Made by a program: the position numbers and the translations under genes
Notes under the pieces: generated by a model
Told to the model about the DNA's origin: nothing
What the model saw: only the letters and a program-made list of their open reading frames with translations
Databases searched by the model: none
Assembly (NCBI GenBank): GCA_964600165.1
Contig: CAZRIP010000020.1
Location: forward strand, 1 to 36,464
DNA: 36,464 bases
Source of the DNA: CAZRIP01 sp964600165
GTDB lineage: Bacteria; Elusimicrobiota; Elusimicrobia; UBA1565; UBA9628
Direction of reading: 5' to 3'
Part shown: positions 13,745-21,948 of the stretch, piece after piece
Position numbering within the stretch: the stretch's first letter is position 1
Layout of the letters: each line of letters opens with the position of its first letter

Positions 13745-15048
13745 CGCGCGCGCTCGAGCAGCTCAACGTGATGCCGAGTGACCTCGTTGTCCGGGCAGGC
13801 GGCGCGCTCGCGCTCGAAAAACCGGAAGGCCGCGGCGCGGTCGCCCTCGTCGTAGAGCTCTTGGCCGAGGTTGCTCAACGCGGGGCACGAGGACGGGTCG
13901 ACCTTCAGCGCGTGCGTCCACAGCGCGCGCGAGCCGCCCCAGACCGAGAGCTGGGCGAACGAGAGCCAAGCCAAGAGCGCCAGCGCCGGCGCGGCGGCGA
14001 GGACGGCGGTCTTGGGCTTGAGGCGCCCCAGCGCCAGCGCGAGCGGATAGAAGAGCGGCAAAGTCGAGAGATACGCGTAGTGGTCCATCGCGAAGACCTG
14101 GCCTCGCGCCGAGGCGTAGCAGGCGGGAAGGATCGCGGTGAGATAGCACAGCCAGGCGCCGAACGCCGCGGGAATCCTTCGGCGCAAAAAGAAGAGTCCC
14201 GCCGTCACCGCGGCGGCCGCGAGCGCGGCGAGCGCGACGGGCTCGCCCGGCGCGTTGACGACGTAGAACGGCGTCAGGCCGGCCGGCACGAGCAGCTTGC
14301 CCGCGTAGAACATCACGGCCGCGGCGGCCGCGAGCGGATGGCGGACCGGGCCGAGCAGGTCCATCGACGGCAGCCCGGCTTTGGCCAGCGCGTTGACCGC
14401 GGCGCTCGCCGAGGCGACGGCGAAAAACGGCAGCTTCTCGCGCCAGGCATAAGCTCTTCTTATGGGATAAGCGTCGAGCAGCAGCAACACCACCGGCAGG
14501 TTCACGCCTTTCCAGCGCGACAAGCACGAGGCCGCGAAAAGCGCGAGCGCCGCGCGCAGAAAGACGCGCTCTCGGGGCCTGCGCGCGTGCGCGACGTAGC
14601 AGAGCAGCGAGCCGAGGTAAAAGGCCGTCGCCAGCACGTCCGGGATCTCCGTCGCCCAGGCCGCGGACTCGACCATGAGGGGATGCAGCGCCCACGCGGC
14701 GGCGGCCAGCCACGCCGCGACGGGCGCGCAGCCGAGCGCCATGAGCAGCGCGACGAAAAGCCCCGCGTTCAAGGCATGCAGCGCGAGCAGCGCGGCGTGG
14801 CAGGCCGTCGCGTCGACGCCGAAGGCGGCGTTGAGCGCGGCGTAGAAGAGCCAGCCGAGCGGCTGGTAGGTCCGCGCCGGGAACGTCCCGAACATCCACG
14901 CCAGGTCGCGCGGCGCCAGCGTCAGCCGGGCGTTCTGGACGATCAGGAAGTCGTCGTCCCAGTGGACGAAGGCCCGCGGCAGGCGCGGCGCGTAAACGGC
15001 GGCGACGAGGGCCGCGAGGGCCGCGGCGGCCAGGACCTTTTTCTTCAT
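13741..15048 (-). CDS. TMTC-like multi-spanning membrane protein
   Basis: The start at 15048 (MKKKVLAAAALAALVAAVYA) is chosen because it opens the first membrane helix; an ATG at 15063 would overlap the -10 box. The 435-residue protein has about nine hydrophobic segments and an early luminal or periplasmic loop FVHWDDDFLIVQN (27-39), which matches the conserved acidic FVxxDD...N motif of TMTC/GT-C type glycosyltransferases that use a lipid-linked sugar. The C-terminus (LSNLGQELYDEGDRAAAFRFFERERAACPDN) looks like one TPR unit, again as in bacterial TMTC-like proteins. A role in protein O-glycosylation is inferred only. It is the first gene of the operon to CBM9. Confidence 0.65.
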   Translation of the reverse strand: MKKKVLAAAALAALVAAVYAPRLPRAFVHWDDDFLIVQNARLTLAPRDLAWMFGTFPARTYQPLGWLFYAALNAAFGVDATACHAALLALHALNAGLFVALLMALGCAPVAAWLAAAAWALHPLMVESAAWATEIPDVLATAFYLGSLLCYVAHARRPRERVFLRAALALFAASCLSRWKGVNLPVVLLLLDAYPIRRAYAWREKLPFFAVASASAAVNALAKAGLPSMDLLGPVRHPLAAAAAVMFYAGKLLVPAGLTPFYVVNAPGEPVALAALAAAAVTAGLFFLRRRIPAAFGAWLCYLTAILPACYASARGQVFAMDHYAYLSTLPLFYPLALALGRLKPKTAVLAAAPALALLAWLSFAQLSVWGGSRALWTHALKVDPSSCPALSNLGQELYDEGDRAAAFRFFERERAACPDNEVTRHHVELLERAR

Positions 15049-15061
15049 CGTCGAGCGTGCC

Positions 15062-15084
15062 ATTCTAGCCTTTTTTGCTATCCT
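15062..15084. promoter_or_regulatory. Back-to-back divergent -10 boxes
   Basis: A minus-strand TAGAAT (15067-15062) serves the operon starting at 15048. A plus-strand TATCCT (15079-15084) lies six bases before the ATG at 15091. Only eleven bases separate the two boxes, so the two polymerases cannot bind at once and the promoters probably compete. Confidence 0.45.
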
Positions 15085-15090
15085 CGCCCG

Positions 15091-15681
15091 ATGCACGCTT
15101 TCCTGGCGCTCTGGCTGCTCTGCCGCCCCGCCGCCGCGCAGCTCGTGCCGATGCCGCCCCAGGTCTTCGACGAGGAGCCCGGCGACGTCACCAAGGAGGA
15201 GGCCCGGCGCCCGCCGCTCAAGGTGTCGGACTCCGTCTGGCGCTCGTCGCGCTTGGACGAGGTGGGCCTCGAGCGGCTCTACGATCTGGGCATCCGCACG
15301 ATCTTGGACCTCGAGGACCCGGCGCTCCAACGCGAGGAGGCGGCGGCGCTTTCGCGCATCGAGAAGCGCCGCGCCGACGGCCGGCACATCGAGTCGCTCA
15401 ACGTCCCCATGAACGGGTTGGGCCGCCCGCGCTTCGAGCAGATCGACGCCGCGCTCAAGGTCCTCTCGGACCCGGCGCGCGCGCCGATCTTGGTGCACTG
15501 CAAGCACGGCGAGGACCGCACGGGCGTGGTCGTCGCCGCCTATCGAGTGGAGGTGGAGAAGAAGCTCACCTTGGCGCAAGCCGTCGCCGAGGCCAAGTCC
15601 CTCCACTGCTGCCACCTCGTCTTGATCGGCGAGCACGGCCTGCGCGATTTCCTGATTGATTACGGCCTGCGTCGCCGCTAG
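15091..15681 (+). CDS. Secreted dual-specificity-type phosphatase
   Basis: The 196-residue protein has a signal peptide (MHAFLALWLLCRPAAAQ) and a cysteine-based phosphatase domain. The P-loop HCKHGEDRTG gives nucleophile C137 and phosphate-binding R143 (CX5R), and the upstream SSRLDEVGLERLYDLGIRTILDLED is the usual substrate-entry region of DSP-like phosphatases of the atypical PFA-DSP/inositol phosphatase kind. It would act in the periplasm or outside the cell on phosphorylated proteins, inositol phosphates or similar. ATG 15091 is supported by the signal peptide and by the -10 box six bases upstream. The 3' end overlaps the next gene by 26 bases. Confidence 0.85.
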   Translation: MHAFLALWLLCRPAAAQLVPMPPQVFDEEPGDVTKEEARRPPLKVSDSVWRSSRLDEVGLERLYDLGIRTILDLEDPALQREEAAALSRIEKRRADGRHIESLNVPMNGLGRPRFEQIDAALKVLSDPARAPILVHCKHGEDRTGVVVAAYRVEVEKKLTLAQAVAEAKSLHCCHLVLIGEHGLRDFLIDYGLRRR

Positions 15682-16843
15682 CGTTCTCGCCGCGACGGCG
15701 CTCGCCGCCTCGTACGATTATCGCGCCGAGCGCCCGGGCGCGCGCCACCGGATCAGGGTCGAGGAGCTGCCGGCTCCCGGCGCCACCTCGGACTCGCGCA
15801 ATCCTCCGGACGTCGTCGCGCGCCCCGCGGGCGCCAAGCCGAGCGTCCTCGCGGGCTTCGCCGTCGAGCTCTACGCCGAGGGGCTCGACGAGCCCAGGCA
15901 GCTCAAGGTCGCGCCCAACGGCGACCTCTTCGTCGCCGAAAGCGAGCCCGGGCGGATCCTGGTCTTTCGAGGCAAGACGCCGGCGGTCTTCTTGAAGGGC
16001 CTCGACCGTCCGTTCGGCCTGGCGTTTCACGGCGGCTTCCTTTATATAGGAGACACGGGCGCCGTCGTCCGCGTGCCCTACGTCGACGGCGACCTTAGGG
16101 CACGCGCCAAGCCCGAGCGCGTTCTGGCCGTGCCGTCCGGCGGTTTTCTGGAGGGGGGCGGCCATTGGACGCGCGACCTCGCGTTCTCGAAGGACGGCAA
16201 GACGCTTTTCATCTCCGTCGGCTCGCGCGCGAATATCGCCGACGTCGACGAGGACAAAAGCGAATTCCATCGCGCCTGCATCCTGGCGGCCGACCCTGAC
16301 GGCAAGAACGTCCGCGTCTACGCCTCGGGGCTGCGCAACGCCGTCAGCCTCGCCGTCGAGCCCGCGTCGGGCGCGCTGTGGGCGACGGTCAACGAGCGCG
16401 ACCGCCTGGGCGACGACCTTCCGCCGGATTATCTCACGCGCGTGCGCGAGGGCGGGTTCTACGGCTGGCCCTGGTATTACATCGGCGGCCACGAGGACCC
16501 GCGTCTGCCAGGGCGCCACCCCGAGCTCAAGGACAAGGTCATCGTCCCCGATCTGCTGCTGGAGCCGCACATCGCGCCTTTGGGGCTCGCGTTCTTCGAC
16601 GGCGGCATCGTCGTCGCCGCGCACGGCTCCTGGAACCGCTCGAGGCGCGTCGGCTACGAGGTGCTGCGGGCTGAGCTCAAGGATCGCAAGACGACGGGGG
16701 CCTACGAGGATTTCCTGACGGGCTTCGTGACCGAGGACGGGCGGGTCTGGGGCCGCCCCGTCGGCGTCGCCGTGGGCCGGGACGGATCTTTATTCGTCTC
16801 CGACGACGCGGGCGGGCGGATCTGGCGGGTCTTCAAGAAATAG
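15656..16843 (+). CDS. PQQ-dependent sugar dehydrogenase-like protein
   Basis: The 395-residue product is a secreted beta-propeller of the soluble glucose/sorbosone dehydrogenase family. A TTG start at 15656 gives a signal peptide (MITACVAASVLAATALAA); it overlaps the phosphatase gene by 26 bases. Family features are GFAVELYAEGLDEPRQLKVAPNGDLFVAE near residues 67-95, HWTRDLAFSKDGKTLFISVGS, ASGLRNAVSLAVEPASGALWATVNERD and GSWNRSRRVGYEV near the end. These enzymes oxidise aldoses or sorbosone using pyrroloquinoline quinone; no PQQ synthesis genes are seen in the window. Close following of the phosphatase suggests a shared transcript. Confidence 0.85.
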   Translation: MITACVAASVLAATALAASYDYRAERPGARHRIRVEELPAPGATSDSRNPPDVVARPAGAKPSVLAGFAVELYAEGLDEPRQLKVAPNGDLFVAESEPGRILVFRGKTPAVFLKGLDRPFGLAFHGGFLYIGDTGAVVRVPYVDGDLRARAKPERVLAVPSGGFLEGGGHWTRDLAFSKDGKTLFISVGSRANIADVDEDKSEFHRACILAADPDGKNVRVYASGLRNAVSLAVEPASGALWATVNERDRLGDDLPPDYLTRVREGGFYGWPWYYIGGHEDPRLPGRHPELKDKVIVPDLLLEPHIAPLGLAFFDGGIVVAAHGSWNRSRRVGYEVLRAELKDRKTTGAYEDFLTGFVTEDGRVWGRPVGVAVGRDGSLFVSDDAGGRIWRVFKK

Positions 16844-16855
16844 CGTCCGCAGCGC

Positions 16856-16881
16856 ACATACTATGGGCGCCCATAGTATGT
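16856..16881. repeat. Perfect 26-bp palindrome between convergent genes
   Basis: ACATACTATGGGC (16856-16868) and GCCCATAGTATGT (16869-16881) are exact reverse complements. It lies between the stops at 16843 and 16884 and could form a strong hairpin in either transcript, but no T-tract follows. The right flank ATTCAG also follows the palindrome at 4435-4464. Confidence 0.85.
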
Positions 16882-16883
16882 AT

Positions 16884-17141
16884 TCAGCGCGGACCGCGCA
16901 GCCAGAGCGCCACGCCGAACGAGACGGCCACGAAGATGACGGCGGCCACTCCGAGCGCGACGACGCTCACCACCCGGCGGCAGCGCGGACAATAATCGCG
17001 CGAGAGCTCCTCGTGCGCCCACATGCCGCCGTGCATGAACGCGAGCGCGGCCGAGGCCGCGGCTTTCACGGCGCCCGCCACGGGGCGCCCTTCCCCGGGC
17101 TTCAAGACGCGTCCGCATTTGGCGCAGGTTGCCGGCGTCAT
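16884..17141 (-). CDS. Small zinc-ribbon membrane protein
   Basis: The 85-residue protein has two cysteine pairs, CAKC at the N-terminus and CPRC in the middle, which can together bind one zinc ion as a split zinc ribbon, and ends in one transmembrane helix (VVSVVALGVAAVIFVAVSFGVAL). A short hydrophobic Ala/Met stretch lies between the two pairs. It resembles the many small zinc-ribbon membrane proteins of unknown role. Its stop codon immediately adjoins the palindrome at 16856-16881, and it diverges from the lipoprotein gene at 17178. Confidence 0.7.
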   Translation of the reverse strand: MTPATCAKCGRVLKPGEGRPVAGAVKAAASAALAFMHGGMWAHEELSRDYCPRCRRVVSVVALGVAAVIFVAVSFGVALWLRGPR

Positions 17142-17150
17142 AAAATCGTC

Positions 17151-17160
17151 TATAATTCTA
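17151..17160. promoter_or_regulatory. Overlapping divergent -10 boxes
   Basis: Plus-strand TATAAT (17151-17156) overlaps minus-strand TAGAAT (17160-17155). The plus-strand gene at 17178 has a leader with GGAGG six bases before its ATG, one of the few clear Shine-Dalgarno sites here. Confidence 0.5.
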
Positions 17161-17177
17161 CTCTCTTGGAGGCAACG

Positions 17178-17321
17178 ATGAAGCGATATTCATGGCTTTT
17201 CTTGGGATTCTTGCCGCTGCTCGCGGCCTGCCCGAAGCGGCAGACGGCGCCCGACTACGACGGCATCCGCCAGAACTCGAACAAGGCGCAGCAGAGCCTC
17301 GACAACACGACGACGCCTTGA
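17178..17321 (+). CDS. Small lipoprotein (47 aa)
   Basis: The product starts with a lipoprotein signal (MKRYSWLFLGFLPLLAAC), where the cysteine of LAAC would be lipidated, leaving about 30 polar residues. A GGAGG ribosome site six bases upstream and TATAAT at 17151-17156 support the ATG at 17178. The function is unknown. It is placed directly before a membrane protein gene whose TTG start overlaps its stop (TTGA), so the two are likely coupled. Confidence 0.7.
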   Translation: MKRYSWLFLGFLPLLAACPKRQTAPDYDGIRQNSNKAQQSLDNTTTP

Positions 17322-18856
17322 GCCGGCGCGACGGCCTCGCGGCGGCCCTGCTCGCGGGCGCCGCCGCGACGCTTTACCTCAGCTTCCCGACCCGGCTCTT
17401 CGTCTTCGAGGGCCTGGCCCGCGCGATGCCGATCGACGCGGGGCTCTTCTCCGAGGTCTTCAAGGGCAACTACCTCCTCTACGGCTTCGCGGGCTGGTGC
17501 TTCCACCACCTGGTGACGCTCCTCGGCGCGCGCGCGTCGGCGGTCTTCTCCTTGCAGATCATGGATTGCTTGATCGGCGGAGCGGGCGTCGGCGTTTTTT
17601 ATCTGACGTTGAGGCGCTTGGCGCTGCCGCGCGCCGCGGCTGCTGCGTGGTCGGCCGTCCTCGCGGTCAGCTGCGCCTATTGGCTGTGGAGCACGGACGC
17701 GCAGAACTACATCTTTTCCGCGTTCCTGCTCGGCCTCAACTTCCACTTCATCGCGCGCGACGCGTCCGGAGAGCGAGTGCCGCCGTGGGCGCTCGGCGCG
17801 CTGCACGGCCTCGCCATCCTCGGCCACATCGTCAACGGGATCTTCGGGCTCGCCGGCCTCGCTTACCTGCGCGCGCGTCACGGGAAGTCCTGGGCCAAGC
17901 CGGCGCTCCAGTACGCCGCCGCCTCGGCCGCCGTCGCGGCCGGCGCCTACGCCCTCGTGCTGCTCCTGATCGTCCGGCCTGAGAGCGCCTCGGCCGCGCT
18001 GCATTGGTTCTGGGGCAGCCTCAACCGCGGCCGCGGCGGCCTGCGCTGGCACGGGCAATACGACCTCGAGTCGCTCAGGCTCTGGCTCAAGACCTCGGCC
18101 AACGTGCTCGCGGCTTTCCCGGCGGAGTATCGCCGCGCGCAAGGCGGGGCCGGCGCGCAAGCGCTCCTTGCGGCGGCGCGCGGGCTGGCGCTCGCGTTCG
18201 CGGTCAAGCTCGCGCTCTCGGCGCGCGCGATCACGGGCGCGCGGCGGCGCGTCGCGCTTTTTTGCGCGAGCTGGCTCGCCGTCTACGCGGCGATCTTCAT
18301 CTCCTGGGAGCCGATGACGATGGTCTATCGCGTCAGCGACCTGTTTCCCGCGTTGGCGCTCCTGGCGCTCGGCGCCGAGACGGCCGGGTCGTCGCGGCGC
18401 TGGGGCCTCGCCGCGGCGGGCCTGGCGCTTTGCTTGGGCCTAGGCAACTTCCTGGCGGAGGTCCGGCCTCGCGCGCTCGCGGAAAACAACGTCCTGCTCA
18501 TGCGCATGAGGTTCGTGCGCGCGTCGACGCCCGAGGAGAGCTGGGTCGCCACGCCGGAGTCCCAAGGCGGGGGCGAGGAGCTCTATCTGCCCTACTTCGC
18601 CGAGCGCCGGCCGATCCTCTTGTCCGTCTACCGGAATCAGCCCGAGGTCCTTTCGCGCAAGCTCGACGCGGCGCTCGCCCACGGCGAGCCCGTGTTCGTC
18701 ACCACGCCCGTGCTCGCGGACGACTTCTGGCGCGGGTTCTTCGCCGCTTACCGCCCGGAGAGGGCGGCGGACGACGGCGAGGGCTTCGAGCTCTACCGCC
18801 TCGAGCCGCCTACAGCTCGTCTTCCAGGCGCTCGGCGACGGCCTTCAAGATCTTGA
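17318..18856 (+). CDS. Multi-spanning membrane protein, unknown
   Basis: The TTG at 17318 overlaps the lipoprotein stop as TTGA and begins just before the first hydrophobic helix (GLAAALLAGAAATLYLSF). The roughly 512-residue protein has about ten hydrophobic segments followed by a soluble C-terminal part of about 110 residues (from AEVRPRALAENN), a layout shared by GT-C-type glycosyltransferases and related proteins of unknown function. The early motif ASAVFSLQIMDCLIGGAGVGVFY and the CAYWLWSTDAQNYIFSAFL segment resemble GT-C-like membrane proteins, but no acidic catalytic motif is certain. The 3' end overlaps the convergent polyphosphate enzyme gene by 47 bases. Confidence 0.6.
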   Translation: MSRRDGLAAALLAGAAATLYLSFPTRLFVFEGLARAMPIDAGLFSEVFKGNYLLYGFAGWCFHHLVTLLGARASAVFSLQIMDCLIGGAGVGVFYLTLRRLALPRAAAAAWSAVLAVSCAYWLWSTDAQNYIFSAFLLGLNFHFIARDASGERVPPWALGALHGLAILGHIVNGIFGLAGLAYLRARHGKSWAKPALQYAAASAAVAAGAYALVLLLIVRPESASAALHWFWGSLNRGRGGLRWHGQYDLESLRLWLKTSANVLAAFPAEYRRAQGGAGAQALLAAARGLALAFAVKLALSARAITGARRRVALFCASWLAVYAAIFISWEPMTMVYRVSDLFPALALLALGAETAGSSRRWGLAAAGLALCLGLGNFLAEVRPRALAENNVLLMRMRFVRASTPEESWVATPESQGGGEELYLPYFAERRPILLSVYRNQPEVLSRKLDAALAHGEPVFVTTPVLADDFWRGFFAAYRPERAADDGEGFELYRLEPPTARLPGARRRPSRS

Positions 18857-20279
18857 CGCGCGCCCAGTTCTTGTCCTCGCCTTCGACGAGGACCCAGGGC
18901 GCGTGCGCCGTGCTCGTGCGCTCGATCATCTCGCACGCCGCGGCCTGGTAGGCGTCCCACTTCTGGCGGTTGCGCCAGTCTTCCTCGGTGAGCTTGTACT
19001 GCTTGTAGGGCGTGACCTGCCGGTCCTTGAAGCGCCGCAGCTCCTCTTGCGGGCTGATCTCGATCCAGAACTTGAGCACGATGGTGCCGAAGTCGTGGAG
19101 CTGTTCCTCGAAACCGTTGATTTCTGAATAAGCGCGCTTCCATTCCTCGGGCGCGGCGAAGCCCTCGACGCGCTCGACGAGGACGCGGCCGTACCACGTC
19201 CGGTCGTAGATCGTCACTCGGCCCTGGCGCGGCAGCGCGCGCCAGAAGCGCCAGAGATACGGATGCGAGCGCTCTTCATCGGTCGGCGCGGAGATCGACT
19301 TGACGGCGTAGAGCTTGGCGTCCATCGCGGCCGACAGCCGGCGGATCGCGCCGCCTTTGCCGGCCGCGTCGGGACCCTCGAAGCCCAAGATCAGCGAGCG
19401 GCCCTTCTTGCGCAGCTTGCGCGTCAAGGTCCCGACGCGGCCCTGCAGCTCCTCTAACTTGTCTTCGAACTCCTTGTCTCCGAGCTTCTTCTTCAAGTCG
19501 AGCCGCTGGAGGAGGTTGTGAGGCTTGGGCTTGGGGCGGTCCGGCGTCGGCGCGCGCTTGGCGTCCTTGGCCTCGGCCAGGCGCCGGCGCAGGGCGTCCA
19601 AGATCAGCCGCGCGCACGTCGCGTCCCGGTACCGGCGGTCCGTCGCCTCGACGACCTGCCACGGGCTCTCGGGCGAGTTGGTCTTGATCAGCGCGTGCTC
19701 GCAGACTTCTCTAAATCGATCATACCGCTCGTGAAACTTCCAATCCGCCTTGGTCACGCGCCAAGCCTCGTTGGGGTCTTTCTCGAGGGCCTTGAAGCGC
19801 CGCTTCTGCTCTTTTTTCGTGATGTGCAGCCAAAGCTTCACGAGCACGACGTTCTCGCGCGCGAGCATGCGCTCGAAGTCGGCGACGCGGTCGAGATGCC
19901 GCTCGAAATCCTTGGAATCGAGCTTCTTGAAGGCGCGCCGGACGATCGGCTCGGTGTACCAGGAGCCGAACATCAAGGCCGCGCGCCCCGCGGCCGGAAG
20001 CTCCCGCCAATAGCGCCAGAAGAACGGGCGCTCGCGCTCCTCGTCGGTCGGCTCGTCGTAGGCGTGCGTCTCCACGCCGCGCGCGTCGAGCCAGGTCAGG
20101 AGCAGGTTGGCGAGCTCGCCGCGCCCGGCGCCCTCGACGCCGCCGATGACGACGACGAGCGACAGGCGCGAGGCCGCGAGCTCGCGCTGGGCCTCCAGCA
20201 GCTCGACGCGCAGCTTTTGCGCGAGGGCCTTGTACTTTTCCTTCGAGAGCGCGTCGCCGACCTCGGCCGCCTCGAACAT
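18810..20279 (-). CDS. pap: Polyphosphate:AMP phosphotransferase (two PPK2 domains)
   Basis: The 489-residue protein is a duplicated PPK2 kinase, the class that converts AMP to ADP with polyphosphate as phosphate donor. The C-terminal copy has an intact Walker A GPDAAGKGG at 302-310 and the lid and Walker B region YDRTWYGRVLVERVEGF from 358, with PTDEERSHPYLWRFW between. The N-terminal copy has a degenerate P-loop, GVEGAGRGE at 47-55, in which the lysine is arginine, and DEPTDEERERPFFWRYW; in two-domain members the N-terminal copy is regarded as non-catalytic. The ATG directly follows the stop of the upstream peptidase gene (TAGATG), so the two genes form an operon. It links polyphosphate stores to the nucleotide pool. 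Confidence 0.93.
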   Translation of the reverse strand: MFEAAEVGDALSKEKYKALAQKLRVELLEAQRELAASRLSLVVVIGGVEGAGRGELANLLLTWLDARGVETHAYDEPTDEERERPFFWRYWRELPAAGRAALMFGSWYTEPIVRRAFKKLDSKDFERHLDRVADFERMLARENVVLVKLWLHITKKEQKRRFKALEKDPNEAWRVTKADWKFHERYDRFREVCEHALIKTNSPESPWQVVEATDRRYRDATCARLILDALRRRLAEAKDAKRAPTPDRPKPKPHNLLQRLDLKKKLGDKEFEDKLEELQGRVGTLTRKLRKKGRSLILGFEGPDAAGKGGAIRRLSAAMDAKLYAVKSISAPTDEERSHPYLWRFWRALPRQGRVTIYDRTWYGRVLVERVEGFAAPEEWKRAYSEINGFEEQLHDFGTIVLKFWIEISPQEELRRFKDRQVTPYKQYKLTEEDWRNRQKWDAYQAAACEMIERTSTAHAPWVLVEGEDKNWARVKILKAVAERLEDEL

Positions 20280-21941
20280 CTAGGCGGGCCTGCCGAGCAG
20301 GGCGTCGGCGGTCTTGTGATGGGGCGCGATGTCGATGGGCAGCGCGCGCGCCTTGTCCAGGATCGCCTGCGTCTCGGGGGAGAGCTTGCCGTACTTTTCC
20401 AGCAGAGCCTTGGTGCCGGCGTAGTCGCCGCGCGCCTGCAGCTCCATGATCGCGCGCGTGAGCGCGGCGACGGCTTGCTTGATCTTCTTCGCGTCGACGG
20501 CGTAGGTGCCGTCCTTGTTGACGCGAAAGCCGCCCTTTTCCGCTATGAAGTTGAGCTGCAGCGCCATGCCCTTGCCGTGCGCCTCGGCCGCGCCGAAGCG
20601 CAGCGTGCGGAAAGCGGACGCCAGGAACGTGACGTACATCGTGTCCTGGAGCTTCTTGTCCAGCACGCCCTTGTCGACGAGCTGCTGCAGCGCCCAGAGT
20701 CCCGAAACGTCCGCTTTGGCCTCTTCCACGGCGCTGAAGGTCTCTTGCAGCGCTTGGCGCGCCGTCGTCGTCTTGCCGTCCACCTTGATATCGTGCGGCC
20801 CGAGGCCGTGCATGAGCTCGTGCATCAGGATGTGCGTGAAGAAGGCGTCGAAATCGACCTTGCTCCGGTCCTCGGGCGCGAGGGCGATCTCGGCCAACGG
20901 CAGCAGCACGACCTTGAATTTGGCCTCTTGCACGTTCTTGAGCATCGTGCGCTTGGAGCCTTTTTCTTTGGTCACGCGTTCATCATTCGGAAGATTGAAC
21001 GCGGCGGTCGCTACTCCATGGGCGGCGTCTCCCGCCGCGTAGACTTGGTTGACGACGCGAATAGGAGCCAGCGCCCCGAGCTTGGGGTTGCGATAGGCCG
21101 GCTTGATCGGAAGACGGTCCTCAAGCCACTGCAGCTGCGAAGAGAACTTCTGGAGCTTCGCCGTCTCGGCGTCGTCGCGGACCGTGATGAAGGACTCGAA
21201 GGCCGCCTTGTCGTTGAACCAGCCGTCCTCGTAGTTCTCGTAGGGGCCGATCGTCGGCTCGATGGACGCGTCGAGCTCCATCCAGGCCACGTCGCTGGCG
21301 TAGTAGTCGTTCGAGAGAAACGCCGCGGCGCGCTTCTCGAGATACGCCTTGAGCGTGGGCTGCGTCGTCAGCGCGGCGGCTTGCCGCAGATACTCCGCGG
21401 CCTGGGCGAGCGCGTTCTGGTACTCGACCGAGTACGGCACGATGGAGAGCTTGCCCTCGGGCGTGCGGCGGATCACGGTGAAAAAGCCGGTGGCGCGCTC
21501 CTTGTCCGCCGCGGGCAGCCCGTCGAACCACGCCGCGATCTCGGCTTTCGTCGCGTCGGCGGGATAGAAGTCCGCCGCCTCGGGCTTGGGCGGCGCGCCG
21601 GGGATGAACGCCTTGTTCGCGTCGACGCGGTCCCACGGGCCTTTCATGAAGAGGAACTGGCTCAGGCGCTGGCGGCCCAGGGGAGAGTCGTCTCTCAGAA
21701 GGTTCTGGAGCATGTCCTCGGCGCCGGCCCAATCTTGCCGCAGGAACAGGGAATCCATGACCTCGGCGGCCTCGATCGTTTTTCCGAGCGCGGCCTTCTC
21801 GTTATCCGGGAGCTTGGAGACGTCGGCCTCGAGGTCGACGGGGGCGAACCTGTTTTTGAGGGCTTGAAGATCCTCGGCTTCGCCGGCCCGCGCGGGCAGG
21901 GCGACACAAAGAAGGAGAAGCGACAGTCTCATGGTGGACAT
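20280..21941 (-). CDS. Exported dipeptidyl-peptidase III-like (M49) peptidase
   Basis: The 553-residue protein starts at 21941, seven bases after a minus-strand TAGAAT, and has a signal peptide (MSTMRLSLLLLCVALPARAG). The zinc motif is HELMH at 374-378 in ILMHELMHGLGPHDI, and the second motif EEAKAD at 406-411 supplies the third ligand, as in the dipeptidyl-peptidase III superfamily (HEXXGH and EECRAE in the animal enzyme). The HEXXH form with GLGPH and EEAKADVSGLWAL matches the branch fused to Nudix domains in plants. It would be a zinc exopeptidase acting outside the cytoplasm, which is unusual for a mostly cytosolic family. A longer in-frame extension upstream runs into the divergent gene and is not used. 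Confidence 0.85.
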   Translation of the reverse strand: MSTMRLSLLLLCVALPARAGEAEDLQALKNRFAPVDLEADVSKLPDNEKAALGKTIEAAEVMDSLFLRQDWAGAEDMLQNLLRDDSPLGRQRLSQFLFMKGPWDRVDANKAFIPGAPPKPEAADFYPADATKAEIAAWFDGLPAADKERATGFFTVIRRTPEGKLSIVPYSVEYQNALAQAAEYLRQAAALTTQPTLKAYLEKRAAAFLSNDYYASDVAWMELDASIEPTIGPYENYEDGWFNDKAAFESFITVRDDAETAKLQKFSSQLQWLEDRLPIKPAYRNPKLGALAPIRVVNQVYAAGDAAHGVATAAFNLPNDERVTKEKGSKRTMLKNVQEAKFKVVLLPLAEIALAPEDRSKVDFDAFFTHILMHELMHGLGPHDIKVDGKTTTARQALQETFSAVEEAKADVSGLWALQQLVDKGVLDKKLQDTMYVTFLASAFRTLRFGAAEAHGKGMALQLNFIAEKGGFRVNKDGTYAVDAKKIKQAVAALTRAIMELQARGDYAGTKALLEKYGKLSPETQAILDKARALPIDIAPHHKTADALLGRPA

Positions 21942-21948
21942 GGGCACG

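Noticed and set aside
13768..15090. Plus-strand open frame upstream of the secreted phosphatase
   Set aside because: Antisense to the TMTC-like gene; the signal peptide begins at 15091.
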